Notes under the pieces: model-generated | Databases searched by the model: none | What the model was told of the DNA's origin: nothing | Seen by the model: only the letters and a program-made list of their open reading frames with translations | Shown: in pieces, positions 8,511-17,857 of the stretch | Position numbering within the stretch: position 1 is the stretch's first letter | How the letters are laid out: every line of letters starts with the position of its first letter | Source of the DNA: PALSA-1003 sp963791945 | GTDB taxonomy: Bacteria; Pseudomonadota; Gammaproteobacteria; Burkholderiales; Casimicrobiaceae | Direction of reading: 5' to 3' | Assembly (NCBI GenBank): GCA_963791945.1 | Contig: CAWBUD010000002.1 | Location: forward strand, 434,001 to 498,000 | Length of the DNA: 64,000 nt | Translations under genes and position numbers: made by a program

Positions 8511-9122
8511 TGATCCAAGCAGGCGAGATGTTGCCGCCTTTACCGCTCGTGGTCTTGGGCGTGCCCGATTCGCGAGATCCAGCTTATCAGCGTACACCTT
8601 TCGTGGATTTATGACGGCCGGCGGCAGCGGCAAAGCAGCACCGACCAGGGTACGCCGGGTCAACTGTCGAAAGCCACGTTCCTGTAGTCTACGTCGATTA
8701 CAAAGAGGAACTACCGGCGTGCCCCAAGGTAGGCGCCAAGCTCCAAAGGGCGCGGGACCGTGGCCGCCGCTACGTCATCCGCCGCCACGTTGGTCGACAC
8801 GGCAACGCTCGCACACTTATGCCGGAAGGCATCGATGACTTTCATGAGACGTCCAGCCGAATTGCCAAGTATCCTCGAGCTCGGGAACTACCCTATCCTC
8901 TCATGTGGCGTGACGTAGACGCTGCATCAGCTCCGACAGTTGCGCCCCAACAGATCAACGTCGCATTCTTCAACTCATCCTGCTCTGATTGCAAAAGACG
9001 ACCAATTAACAAAAGGCATCGTTGTCCGGGGTGCAACACATGGAAAACACGAGAGAAGCAAGTTGGTCTTCCATGAATCGCGGGCACGCAGTGTGGTGGC
9101 GGGCTAAGAATCGCGACCACTA
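8511..9122 (+). other. gap with only decayed or unrecognised reading frames
   Basis: An open plus-strand frame runs from about 8620 to 9076 without an early ATG (first ATG 8819) and contains a CxxC...CPGC-like tail. It does not resemble any family I know and has no clear ribosome-binding site. I treat the stretch as decayed DNA upstream of the GtrA gene. Confidence 0.35.
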
Positions 9123-9503
9123 ATGCGGCAATTCGTCCTGTTTGCCGGGGTCGGCGCCGTTGCGACAGCCGCTCAGTACGCCATACTGGTACTCATGGTC
9201 GAACTGGCCGGCATTCGCCCGGTCCTGGCTTCTACCATCGGATTGATCATTGGGGTGCTTACGAACTACGCCCTTAGCTATAGCGTGACCTTCAGGAGCA
9301 ACGCGGCCCACCAAGATACGCTGCCCAAATTCCTTACCATCTCTGCCTTTGGACTATGCATCAACTGCGGGATCATGGCAGCGGGTAGCGCCTGGCTGGG
9401 CATGCATTATCTGGTGCTGCAGATTTTCTCCACGGCAATCCTCCTCATGCTCAACTACATAGTCAGCCGCCATTGGGTGTTCAGTGATAAGCGGCGTGAG
9501 TAA
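9123..9503 (+). CDS. GtrA family membrane protein
   Basis: A 126-residue, four-helix membrane protein of the GtrA/DPMS family. The first helix starts QFVLFAGVGAVATAAQYA, and the last helix ends with the family-typical N-x-x-x-S-R-x-W-V-F signature (NYIVSRHWVF). GtrA proteins are thought to flip undecaprenyl-phosphate-linked sugars across the inner membrane and normally work with a GtrB glycosyltransferase and a membrane-embedded transferase. Candidates for both lie at 17857-18810 and 14178-15839, separated from this gene by the insertion sequences that begin 60 bases after its stop. Confidence 0.9.
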   Translation: MRQFVLFAGVGAVATAAQYAILVLMVELAGIRPVLASTIGLIIGVLTNYALSYSVTFRSNAAHQDTLPKFLTISAFGLCINCGIMAAGSAWLGMHYLVLQIFSTAILLMLNYIVSRHWVFSDKRRE

Positions 9504-9563
9504 GCATCGGGTGCCAAGACGCTGCCTCTTTTCGGACAAGGCACACCTTGCGACAATGAGTCC

Positions 9564-10652
9564 CTAGTGTACTGAGTCCGAGATGCGTTTACAGAATCTT
9601 GCGACGCTGGCGAGGATCTCGTCGGCGGTCTTGGTCCAGACGAACGGCTTGGGGTCTTGGTTATAAGTGCCGAGGTATTGGCGAATGGCACATTCGAGCT
9701 CAAAGGTGCTGCGATGCGTGCCCCGCTTGATTTGGCGTTCGCTGATCAGGGCGAACCAGCGCTCGACGAGGTTAAGCCAAGAGCTCGAAGTGGGCGTGAA
9801 GTGCACATGAAAGCGCGGATGGCGGGCGAACCAGCCTTTGACCGAGGGCGTCTTGTGGGTGCCGTAGTTGTCCAGGATCAGGTGCACGTCCAGCGCGCTG
9901 GGAACGTTGGATTCGATCGTGCGCAGGAACGCCAGGAACTCTTTGCTGCGATGCCGCCGGTGCGTCTCGCCGATCACGCGCCCGGTGGCGATGTCCAGCG
10001 CGGCAAACAAGCTCGTGGTCCCATGACGCTTGTAGTCATGCGTGCGCCGCTCGGGCAAGCCCGGTGCGAGGGGCAAGATCGGCTGGGTGCGATCCAAGGC
10101 TTGAATCTGGCTCTTCTCATCGACGCACAACACCATCGCCTTGGTCGGCGGATTCAGATACAGGCCGACGATGTCGCGCACCTTGTCGATAAACAGCGGA
10201 TCGCTCGACAGCTTGAACGTCTCGGCCCGGTGCGGCTGCAACCCAAAGGCGCGCCAGGCGCGGCTCACGGTGCTTTGCGAAACCTTGAGCTTCTTAGCCA
10301 GCAGCCGCGTGCTCCAATGCGTGGCCTCGCGCGGCCGCTCATTGAGCGTGGTGGCGATCAACTGTTCGATCCTCGCGTCATCGAGCTTGCGCGGCGCACC
10401 GGGCCGCGGCTCATCGAGCAGGCCATCGAGCCGCTGTTCAAGGAACCGGCGACGCCACTTGCCCACCGTCTGCCGTATCACCCGACAGCGCCTGGCCACC
10501 TCGCTGTTGTCTGCGCCTTGTGCGCACGCGAGAATAATGCGCGCACGCAACGCCTGCGCCTGCGAAGTCTTGTGTCGCCGCGTCCACTCGACGAGTCGAT
10601 CGTTCTCTTCCACTGTCAATTCAAGCTTCCCAAGCCGCGGCCCTCTGCTCAT
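9564..10652 (-). CDS. IS630-family transposase
   Basis: A DDE transposase of about 362 residues. The N-terminal helix-turn-helix half contains SEVARRCRVIRQTVGKWRRRF and a second HTH with STVSRAWRAFGL. The catalytic domain shows VDEKSQIQALDR (first D), LILDNYGTHK (second D) and NLVERWFALI (final E), the IS630 pattern. ATG 10652 is preferred because GGGGAG lies six bases upstream; an in-frame GTG at 10670 is also open. The stop codon TAG is completed by the flanking TA duplication. The gene looks intact. Confidence 0.92.
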   Translation of the reverse strand: MSRGPRLGKLELTVEENDRLVEWTRRHKTSQAQALRARIILACAQGADNSEVARRCRVIRQTVGKWRRRFLEQRLDGLLDEPRPGAPRKLDDARIEQLIATTLNERPREATHWSTRLLAKKLKVSQSTVSRAWRAFGLQPHRAETFKLSSDPLFIDKVRDIVGLYLNPPTKAMVLCVDEKSQIQALDRTQPILPLAPGLPERRTHDYKRHGTTSLFAALDIATGRVIGETHRRHRSKEFLAFLRTIESNVPSALDVHLILDNYGTHKTPSVKGWFARHPRFHVHFTPTSSSWLNLVERWFALISERQIKRGTHRSTFELECAIRQYLGTYNQDPKPFVWTKTADEILASVARFCKRISDSVH

Positions 10653-10730
10653 CGTTCGCTCCCCATGCACTCACCTTACCGTGAGACATGGGATCGAACG
10701 AACTGTTCACTTATTAACGACTCGGTACAC
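9567..10730 (-). mobile_element. IS630-family insertion sequence
   Basis: The element is about 1164 bp. Its ends read GTGTACTGAGTC on the left and, reverse-complemented, GTGTACCGAGTC on the right (11 of 12 match). A TA dinucleotide flanks both ends (9565-9566 and 10731-10732), the target duplication typical of IS630/Tc1-mariner. It encodes one transposase and sits just downstream of the GtrA gene. Confidence 0.9.
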
Positions 10731-10862
10731 TAGCGTCGCGGACACCATTCGGTGGATTCGGCTCGCTCACGATCCGTATCCGGTGTCTTCGAGTCGTAAG
10801 CTTCCCCCTCTCGGCGACACTTCATAATTAGAGTTTTCTGGCCTCTTTGCCAGGAGGCAGTG

Positions 10863-11129
10863 ATGAAGAAGTCGCGTTTTACCGAGACCCAGATCGTGTC
10901 GATCCTGAAACAGGCGGACGCTGGGATGCCGGTGAAGGAGCTGTGCCGGAAGGCCGGAATCAGCGAGCCGACCTATTACAACTGGAAGTCGAAGTACGGA
11001 GGCATGGAGCCGTCCGACCTGAAGCGAACCAAGGAACTCGAGGCGGAGCTGTCGCAGCTCAAGCGCATGTACGCGGACCTGGCGCTCGAGAATCGGGCGA
11101 TGAAGGACCTGATCACAAAAAAGTTATAG
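10863..11129 (+). CDS. IS3 (IS407 group) OrfA, helix-turn-helix subunit
   Basis: An 88-residue OrfA. It contains the IS3 helix-turn-helix (RFTETQIVSILKQADAG, then ELCRKAGISEPTYYNWKSKYGG), followed by a leucine-zipper-like coiled coil (LKRTKELEAELSQLKRMYADL). AGGAGG at 10852-10857 lies five bases before ATG 10863. Near its end the run AAAAAAG (11117-11123) allows a -1 shift into orfB, the usual way IS3 elements make the OrfAB transposase. Confidence 0.92.
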   Translation: MKKSRFTETQIVSILKQADAGMPVKELCRKAGISEPTYYNWKSKYGGMEPSDLKRTKELEAELSQLKRMYADLALENRAMKDLITKKL

Positions 11130-11707
11130 CGCCGGACGCCAAGCGAGCGGCGGCCGGCTATCTTGTGAACGAGCATGACCTGCCGATCCGCCGCGCTTGT
11201 GAGTGCGTGGGTCTGGATCGATCGGCGTACTACCGGCGTCCGGTGCATTGGACGGTACGCGACGCCGAGGTGATTGCGGCGCTGGCGAGACTGGTGGAAG
11301 GGCATCCGAACCGCGGTTTCTGGAAGTGTCGGAAGCAACTTCGGCGTCAGGGTAAATCTTGGAACCACAAGCGGATCTACCGAGTGTACAAGCTAATGCG
11401 ACTCAACCTGCGCCGTGCCGCCAAGCGAAGATTGCCGAAGCGAGAAAGAGTGCCTCTGTACATCCCACGCCACCTGGACACGGTCTGGTCGGCTGACTTC
11501 ATGAGCGATGCACTGAGCTGCGGGCGTCGATTTCGTCTGTTCAACGTCGTCGATGATTTCAACCGCGAAGCGCTGCACATCGAAGTCGACACCTCCATTA
11601 CCTCCGAGCGGTTGGTTCGCATCTTCGACCGGCTACGCAGCCAGCGCCGACTCCCACAAGTGCTGCGGACCGACAACGGACCGGAATTTCTCGGCGAAAC
11701 CTTTACG

Positions 11708-13065
11708 GTTGTGTCAACGATCTTTCGCACTTTCGTGGGCGGTAGCCTGATCGGAGTCTCAAGCAGCCTCCTCTTGGGGAAGCGGATTGAGCAGCGTTTC
11801 CATCGCGAGATAACGCCGCTTGCCCCACTTCGTACTCGCGATGTGTCGCAATCGCGCCGCGACCAGCATCAACGCTGAATGTCCGTCCGGGAATGCGCCG
11901 ACGACGCGTGTGCGCCGGCGAATCTCGCGGATGATCCGCTCGAGCGGATTGTTCGTCTTCACCTGCCGCCAGTGATTGCTCGGAAAGGCGAAGTAGGTCA
12001 GTGTCTCGCATGCCTTGGCTTCAACGAGCTCGGCCGCCTTCGTTAAGCGCATCGCGCGGAGCTTCGCAATCACTTCGCGCACCTTGTTCTCGGCCGAGCG
12101 GCGATCTTCCTGGGCGTGAATCGCTTTCAACATTCGAGCGACGTCGGCGACCTTGCCCTTCGGCACGTTGCTGAACACGTTTCGGTAGAAGTGCACCACG
12201 CAGCGCTGCCACTGCGCCTCGGGAAAGAGCTCGGCGGCCGCTTCGACCAGTCCCAGACACGCGTCCGAAATGATCAACTGCACACCGGCGAGTCCGCGGT
12301 CCTTCAAGTGACGCAGGAAGCCGCGCCAGCCTTCCAGATCCTCCTTCTGGCCTTCGGCAACCCCGAGGATCTGTCGGTGACCGTCGGCACCCACGCCGAT
12401 CGCCACCAGCACCGATACATTGCGCACTTCGCCCGCCCAGCTGCGCTTGAGTACCACGCCGTCGAGGAAGAGGTACGGGAACTCGCCTTCGATGGTGCGA
12501 TTGCGCCAGGCCTCGATGTGCCGGTAGATCTTCTGGTTGAGCCGCGACACCGTCCCCGAGCTCACCCGGGTGCCCCACAGCGCTTCGGTGATGTCTTCGA
12601 CCCGCCGCACGCTCACCCCTGCCAAATACATCTCGACCAACGCTTCCTCGACCGAGGACTCGCGCCGCCGATAGCGCTCGATGATCGCCGTCTCGAACGG
12701 CAGCGAGCGCAGCTTCGGCACCTTGAGCACAACGGCGCCGGCCTTGGTCTCCAGCTTTCGCTCGTAGTGCCCGGCCCGCGTATCAACCCGCTCCGGCGAG
12801 CGAACATAGCGTCCCGCCTTGCAGATCTGATCGGCTTCCGCCTGCAGCAGCGCGTTGAGCGTCTCCTCGACGCTCGAGCGCACCACCGCGTCGACGTGCC
12901 CGCGCAGCTCCGCTGTATCGACTCGAATCGCGTCCTTCAGTCCTTCCGCTGTATCCTCTGCCATGGTGGCCTCGCTGTGGTCTGGATCATTGATTGCCTC
13001 GCAGCTACCATTGAACCAGATCGAGGCCACCGCCTCGAAATGTGCGAAATTTATGTTACGTCATC
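11708..13065 (-). mobile_element. IS256-family element nested in the IS3 element
   Basis: An insert of about 1358 bp flanked by the direct repeat ACCTTTACG (11699-11707 and 13066-13074); IS256 elements make 8-9 bp duplications. The ends are imperfect inverted repeats of about 24 bp, sharing TTTCGCAC near their inner edge. It carries one mutator-type transposase on the minus strand, opposite to the IS3 it entered. The intact state and exact duplication suggest a recent event. Confidence 0.9.
11759..12964 (-). CDS. IS256-family (mutator-type) transposase
   Basis: A 401-residue transposase starting at ATG 12964 (MAEDTAEGLK). The frame is open a further 22 codons upstream, but that extension is atypical. 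Family features are LDGVVLKRSWAG (first catalytic D), IISDACLGLVEAAAELFP with the downstream WQRCVVHFYRNVFSNVP signature (second D and the C-x2-H motif), and NPLERIIREIRRRTRVVGAFPD (final E). It looks complete and functional. Confidence 0.93.
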   Translation of the reverse strand: MAEDTAEGLKDAIRVDTAELRGHVDAVVRSSVEETLNALLQAEADQICKAGRYVRSPERVDTRAGHYERKLETKAGAVVLKVPKLRSLPFETAIIERYRRRESSVEEALVEMYLAGVSVRRVEDITEALWGTRVSSGTVSRLNQKIYRHIEAWRNRTIEGEFPYLFLDGVVLKRSWAGEVRNVSVLVAIGVGADGHRQILGVAEGQKEDLEGWRGFLRHLKDRGLAGVQLIISDACLGLVEAAAELFPEAQWQRCVVHFYRNVFSNVPKGKVADVARMLKAIHAQEDRRSAENKVREVIAKLRAMRLTKAAELVEAKACETLTYFAFPSNHWRQVKTNNPLERIIREIRRRTRVVGAFPDGHSALMLVAARLRHIASTKWGKRRYLAMETLLNPLPQEEAA

Positions 13066-13408
13066 ACCTTTACGCAATGGGCGAAACTGGCGAGCATGGC
13101 GATTCAATACATCCAGCCCGGAAAGCCGAATCAGAACGCCTATGTCGAGCGGTTCAATCGGACTCTGCGCGACGAACTGCTCGATCAGCACCTGTTTGCC
13201 CGCCTGGAGGACGTCCGCGAGGCCGTCTACTGGTGGATGCTTGAATACAACGAAGACCGACCCCACGACTCGCTCGGCGATCTCACGCCGGTCGAGTATG
13301 CTCAAATCGCCAGAAACTCTACTTTAAAACTGTCGCCTTGACGGGGAAGCTTACGGAGTTAGCGGCTTTCGATGAGCTAGAAGCCTTCTCAATGCAAGCA
13401 GATTACCT

Positions 13409-14176
13409 ATGTCTTCCCAGCACCGTTTTGGCTACGAGTGGAATAAGTATTGGTGGGTAAACGAGAACTACGAAGGGCAGTTTCGCAACTGGACCAACCC
13501 GTTGACTCCCGAAGATTGGAAAGGAAAGAGAGTTCTCGATGCCGGCTGTGGAATGGGGCGCAATAGCTACTGGTCGATGAAATGGGGCGCAAGTGCGGTT
13601 ACAGCATTCGATTTCGACGAGCGCTCAGTCGCGCGTACGAAGGAAGCTCTCAAGGAATTTCCGACGGCTACTGTCCTCTTAAAAAGCATCTATGATATCG
13701 GTTGGAAGGATGAATTTGATATTGCTTTCTCAATCGGCGTCATTCATCACTTAGAGGATCCCCAACTCGCGCTGAAAAATATGGTCACAGCACTTCGGCC
13801 CGGCGGAACACTGCTTATCTGGGTCTATGGCTATGAGGGAAACGAATGGATAGTCAAATATGTTAATCCGGTGCGCATTCATATTACCTCGAAACTTCCG
13901 CCTGCACTTGTCCACTTCCTTGCATATTTCTGTTCAGTTCCACTCTATGTTCTTGTAAAGTTGTTGCGCGGGCCGACCGCGTACCTTAAGCAGCTCTCAA
14001 CCTTTGATCTCTGGCATGTGCACAGCATCGTTTTTGATCAACTTATCCCGGACGTTGCTAATTACTGGCGCATGAAAGAGGTATTGGCGCTTGCAGACGA
14101 TCTGCCGCTAACTGATATTCGCGTTGAAGCGCCGCCAAATAATTCGGGTTGGATCTTACGTGCTACTAAGGTGTGA
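13409..14176 (+). CDS. class I SAM-dependent methyltransferase
   Basis: A 255-residue protein with a SAM-binding motif I, VLDAGCGMGRNSYWSMKWGA (about residues 42-61), an acidic motif II (AFDFDERSV) and a post-motif FSIGVIHHLEDPQLALKNM, typical of Methyltransf_11/25 proteins. The C-terminal 100 residues include a hydrophobic stretch (FLAYFCSVPLYVLVKLL) that may bind membrane or lipid. The acceptor is unknown; in this setting a glycan or lipid-linked sugar is likely. It starts 50 bases beyond the IS3 right end and its stop is one base before the next ATG, so it is translated with the membrane glycosyltransferase that follows. Confidence 0.85.
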   Translation: MSSQHRFGYEWNKYWWVNENYEGQFRNWTNPLTPEDWKGKRVLDAGCGMGRNSYWSMKWGASAVTAFDFDERSVARTKEALKEFPTATVLLKSIYDIGWKDEFDIAFSIGVIHHLEDPQLALKNMVTALRPGGTLLIWVYGYEGNEWIVKYVNPVRIHITSKLPPALVHFLAYFCSVPLYVLVKLLRGPTAYLKQLSTFDLWHVHSIVFDQLIPDVANYWRMKEVLALADDLPLTDIRVEAPPNNSGWILRATKV

Positions 14177-14177
14177 T

Positions 14178-15839
14178 ATGAGAAAGCACGAGAAACTCTG
14201 GAATTCCTTTGCCATGGGGACGGTTGCACTTCTTGCCATAGGGGCTCTCGTATGGATTTCCGACCATCCCTTTGGGACTAGTTGGGACGAAAGCATGTAT
14301 TTCAATCAGGTGGTTTCTGACACTGCCCGCGTCAAGAACGCGAACGGCGTAGTAGGCAACTTGGTGGCTCTCGGAGCGGTTTCTCTAAGGCATGATCGAG
14401 TTCGGCCCCCTGCATTCCGCCTCTTGGTATTCCCCCTTGTATATGCACTTGGATTCAGCCCAACGATGGTTCGCCTGCTGTCGCTTGTTTTTCTCGTGGC
14501 GACACTTGGATTGACGTACTTGACCGTACGGCAGGTCGCATCTGTGTCAAGCGCGGCATTGAGCGTTGTTATGCTCGCCTTGTGCCCCGGCATGATCTTT
14601 GAAAGCATGACGTTCGGAACCGAATATCCGCTTTTCGTCGCGACAAGCGCAATGCTCTACTTCCTGTTTTCGAATTGGAACACCGGCAAAGATTCCAGGG
14701 CCGCGCGCGTGGGGCTCGGTATGAGCCTTGGCCTCGGCGCGCTGGCAAAGGCGACCTTCCTGCTGATTGGGGGCCCAGCCTTGCTTGCGGCCCTGATCTT
14801 TAGTGCGAGGAAGAGGATCACCAGCCCAACGCCCAAGTCATTGATTATCTCAGGCCTCATCGGGACGGCGATCGCGTTGCCGTGGTGGGCCCTGAATTTT
14901 CAGCAGGCCACGGAGTCTGCCGCAGGCGCTCGGAGTTTCTATCGTCATTCTCTGGGGCCCCCATCTCTATCGACGTTTGCAGACTGGATCGCTCTATTTG
15001 CGCAAAACGGTTTGGGTCTTCCCTTGGCCATTGCGTCACTATCTATCCTTCTTGCCTGGATTGCCAAGAACGCTATCGGACCGAAAGACAGCATTTCTTC
15101 GACCCAGAAGACCATATTACTGACTTGCTTCCTGTGTCCATTGCCGGTTCTCGTTGCACATCTGTCCGGACAAAATCAGAACCTCATGCATGTAACGCCC
15201 TTGCTTCCGTTTCTGGCCGTTGGCATCGCTGTGTTGGCAGAAACCATTAGATGGGACACGATCAAGTATTTCGGACCAGCTATGGCTGCTCTTCTCGCAA
15301 TTCAATTGGTCACGACACTGTTGCCTCTGAGCAATCGTAGCGTTTTTCCAGTCGACCCACCTTTCAGCTCCGGAAGCCCGCCGTGGTTCGTGATGGCTCG
15401 CATGGACCAATGGGACTGGAGCAAGCTGAGATCCTTCTGTCAATTGCATGGAATCGATCATCCTGCAATCTCGTATCTGGGGAACGCGCGCACATTCAAT
15501 CCGCCGAGCATCGCATACCCATGGGTACTTAACAACGAAGTCTTGCCTAGCGTGACGTGGCTGTGGCGCTTTGAAGATGGGCCAATAGATTGGGACAAGG
15601 TCGCGATGTCTGCCAACGAGAGCGACATTGTCTTGACGGCCCCCGCGTACGTCGGAGCCCGCGCGGACAAGCAGGACTTGGATAATCAATACAATGCGTA
15701 TTTTGCGGAACGTCTGGAACATGAATCCACGTTCTGCAGGCCCACCCGTCTTCAGATGGGGCGTTTCGAGCCTATCGACATCTTGGTGTTCGTAAACCAG
15801 CGCGCTGTGAAAGGCAGGTGCGGCCAGCTGCATTCTTGA
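14178..15839 (+). CDS. membrane glycosyltransferase, GT39/ArnT-like (GT-C fold)
   Basis: A 553-residue integral membrane protein with about 10-11 helices in the first 400 residues and a periplasmic C-terminal domain. After the first helix comes FGTSWDESMYF, whose aspartate/glutamate pair matches the catalytic loop of GT-C enzymes such as ArnT and protein O-mannosyltransferases. Such enzymes use undecaprenyl-phosphate-linked sugars and act on the periplasmic side. ATG 14178 is chosen because it follows the methyltransferase stop directly; upstream in-frame starts lie inside that gene. With a GtrB-like protein downstream and GtrA upstream it could be the acceptor-specific part of a Gtr-type system (inference). 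Confidence 0.75.
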   Translation: MRKHEKLWNSFAMGTVALLAIGALVWISDHPFGTSWDESMYFNQVVSDTARVKNANGVVGNLVALGAVSLRHDRVRPPAFRLLVFPLVYALGFSPTMVRLLSLVFLVATLGLTYLTVRQVASVSSAALSVVMLALCPGMIFESMTFGTEYPLFVATSAMLYFLFSNWNTGKDSRAARVGLGMSLGLGALAKATFLLIGGPALLAALIFSARKRITSPTPKSLIISGLIGTAIALPWWALNFQQATESAAGARSFYRHSLGPPSLSTFADWIALFAQNGLGLPLAIASLSILLAWIAKNAIGPKDSISSTQKTILLTCFLCPLPVLVAHLSGQNQNLMHVTPLLPFLAVGIAVLAETIRWDTIKYFGPAMAALLAIQLVTTLLPLSNRSVFPVDPPFSSGSPPWFVMARMDQWDWSKLRSFCQLHGIDHPAISYLGNARTFNPPSIAYPWVLNNEVLPSVTWLWRFEDGPIDWDKVAMSANESDIVLTAPAYVGARADKQDLDNQYNAYFAERLEHESTFCRPTRLQMGRFEPIDILVFVNQRAVKGRCGQLHS

Positions 15840-16006
15840 AGAGAGCGTAGCCGACAACGCGGCCTGCAAACGTGGTGCAGGGCGCGATATGCAGAAGCGA
15901 GGCAAGGTGGGGAACACGGCATAGCTTCAGCGAGCGTGCAACAGAGCTGGCATGGGCACTGGCGGATCGGCTCTCGTTTGCCCAAATGTCGCGACTGTCA
16001 GTCGCG

Positions 16007-17857
16007 TCATGGCGCTGGTCCAACGGCATCCAGGATCAACTCGCTCCACAGATAGGCGTCATGGTTCGCCCTGCGTTGCCTGTGTTCCGCGAGTTTGGCG
16101 TTGCGAAATTCGGAAGCTACATAGCCGTCGCTGGCTTTCGGCGGCAAGCCGAGATTCCCATCGCGGAACCACCGGGCTACAGGTACCGCAAGACCCTGCT
16201 TTTTCTGGTGGAGATAGCGGCGTGGTAGCCAGGGCTCTATGGCCTTTCTTAACAAGTATTTGGTCTCCCCGTTGCGCATCTTGCATGCAGCTGGCAACCG
16301 GCGCGCGAAATTAACCACGTCGATGTCCAAGAATGGCGAGCGGACCTCGAGCGAGTGCATCATGCTCGCGCGATCTACCTTAGTCAGTATGTCGTTCTCC
16401 AGATACAGCCGCGTAAAGAACTGCAGAGTCTGGTCGAACAACGTCGCCTGTGGATGCGCGTCCCACAATTCTATTGCCTCGGAAAACAGATCTTCCAGGT
16501 CCACTGATTCGCGGAACAGATCGGCCAATTCACCGTCGTCGAGCGGGCACATCCACATCGAGTTCCACAGCTTCTCGGGGTAGCTTAGACCACGCAGCGT
16601 GCGTTTGATTTTGAATTCCCAGCTCAGATAGCCAACCTGGGCCGGAATCCGGCCGACGACAGCTCGAATCGCTCTGTGCAGCGTTTGCGGGACGAGCCGC
16701 CGGTATAGGCTTGCCCAGCGAAGCGCGCGAAATGGAGCATAACCACCGAATAGCTCATCGGCCCCATCGCCGCCGAGAGCAACCGTAACGTGCTCGCGGG
16801 CGAAACCACACAGCATGTAAGTCGGCAGCAGAGAGCTGTCGGCTAGCGGCTCATCGAGCTTAGCGCAGATTTCTGGGAGCAGTTGCCGCGCGCGATCGAT
16901 CGACAAAATCCGCCGGTGGTGGATAGTGCCCAGATGCGTAGCGACACTCTGCGCAAAATGCGATTCGTCGAAGTCCGCCTCTTCGAATCCTATACTAAAC
17001 GTCCTTATACCGCCCTCGCGCGCTGCGCATGCGGACACGGCCGATGAATCCACCCCTCCGCTCAGGAAGACGCCGATAGGGACGTCGGAAATGAGTCTCC
17101 GGCGCACCGCTGTTCGTAACAGATCACGCAGTTCGTCAGCGAGTTCGACTTCACTGCGGTGCGACCCGGCATCGGGCGGTTCCAGCGTGAACAGCCAGTA
17201 CCGGGACACCTTAAGCGATTCTTCTCGAAGCGCGTAGACGAGTGAGCAGCCAGCCGGAAGCTTGCTTATCTCGAGATAGGGCGATAACGGAGCCGGAATA
17301 TAGCCATAGGCAAAATACTTTTGCAGCGCCTTGCTCGACCGGGTCGCCCGCAGCTGCCTGAACTTAAGGAGCGCAGTCAGCTCCGACGCAAAAGCAAATA
17401 CTCCGTTCTGCCAGCTATAGAAGAAGGGCTTCTTACCGAACCGGTCGCGGCTGCAGAACAGGATGTCTTGGTCCTTATCGTACAGCGCGAACGCCCACAT
17501 TCCATTCAGGCGCTCGGTCAGGCTCTCTCCCCACTCTCGATAGCCATAAAGCAGGACCTCAGTATCGGAGTGGTCGCTGCGGAACACATGTCCGCGCTTC
17601 TCCAATTCCGCACGCAATTCCGCGCAGTTGTAGATCTCGCCGTTGAAGACAATGCCTAGCCGGCCGTCGCCTGTCCACATGGGCTGATGGCCGCCAGCAA
17701 GGTCAAGAATGGCGAGCCGGCGATGGCCCAGATAAACACGCTTGCCTTCGTCACACCACTGGCCCTCATCATCCGGCCCGCGATGACGCAGCGCATCCAT
17801 CATGAGCCTAAGGTCATTACCCGACCAGGCACCGATGATTCCGGCGATACCACACAT
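16007..17857 (-). CDS. asnB: asparagine synthase (glutamine-hydrolysing)
   Basis: A 616-residue, two-domain amidotransferase. It starts MCGIAGIIG, so Cys2 is the glutaminase nucleophile; a longer open frame upstream is ignored because Cys2 must follow the initiator methionine. The class II glutaminase domain has RHRGPDD and FNGEIYN. The synthetase domain carries the pyrophosphate loop FLSGGVDSSAV (about 264-274) and LGGDGADELFGGY near 405. In glycan loci such proteins often amidate a sugar acid or peptide rather than make free asparagine. Its ATG shares one base with the TGA of the preceding glycosyltransferase gene, which indicates translational coupling. Confidence 0.92.
   Translation of the reverse strand: MCGIAGIIGAWSGNDLRLMMDALRHRGPDDEGQWCDEGKRVYLGHRRLAILDLAGGHQPMWTGDGRLGIVFNGEIYNCAELRAELEKRGHVFRSDHSDTEVLLYGYREWGESLTERLNGMWAFALYDKDQDILFCSRDRFGKKPFFYSWQNGVFAFASELTALLKFRQLRATRSSKALQKYFAYGYIPAPLSPYLEISKLPAGCSLVYALREESLKVSRYWLFTLEPPDAGSHRSEVELADELRDLLRTAVRRRLISDVPIGVFLSGGVDSSAVSACAAREGGIRTFSIGFEEADFDESHFAQSVATHLGTIHHRRILSIDRARQLLPEICAKLDEPLADSSLLPTYMLCGFAREHVTVALGGDGADELFGGYAPFRALRWASLYRRLVPQTLHRAIRAVVGRIPAQVGYLSWEFKIKRTLRGLSYPEKLWNSMWMCPLDDGELADLFRESVDLEDLFSEAIELWDAHPQATLFDQTLQFFTRLYLENDILTKVDRASMMHSLEVRSPFLDIDVVNFARRLPAACKMRNGETKYLLRKAIEPWLPRRYLHQKKQGLAVPVARWFRDGNLGLPPKASDGYVASEFRNAKLAEHRQRRANHDAYLWSELILDAVGPAP

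Larger units (their letters stand above)
11117..13341 (+). pseudogene. IS3 (IS407 group) OrfB transposase interrupted by IS256
   Basis: The 5' part (11117-11707, -1 frame to orfA) reads VIAPDAKRAAAGYLVNEHDL, then LDTVWSADFMSDAL (first D) and RTDNGPEF (second D), and breaks off at GETFT. The 3' part resumes in frame at 13066 with TFTQWAKLA, then NAYVERFNRTLRDELL (final E) and DRPHDSLGDLTPVEY, ending at TGA 13341. The nine-base sequence ACCTTTACG at the break is present on both sides of the IS256. Removing the insert and one copy restores the rve-type catalytic domain exactly, so the gene was intact before the insertion. Confidence 0.92.
10795..13355 (+). mobile_element. IS3-family (IS407 group) element, split by a nested IS256
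   Basis: The ends carry the inverted repeat CGTAAGCTTCCCC (10795-10807) and its complement (13343-13355), with further similarity inward. A four-base direct repeat GAGT flanks the element (10791-10794 and 13356-13359), as expected for the IS407 group. It has an orfA-orfB organisation with an A6G slippery run at 11117-11123. Without the IS256 and one copy of its duplication it would be about 1.19 kb, normal for the group. It can no longer make its transposase. Confidence 0.88.

Noticed and set aside
9657..10733. Long plus-strand open frame of 358 codons
   Set aside because: It is antisense to the IS630 transposase, whose DDE motifs are clear; the frame is open only because of GC-rich codon bias.
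12116..13327. Plus-strand open frame of 403 codons across the IS256 right end
   Set aside because: Antisense to the IS256 transposase and running out of frame into the IS3 OrfB remainder; the translation is arginine/histidine-rich shadow sequence.
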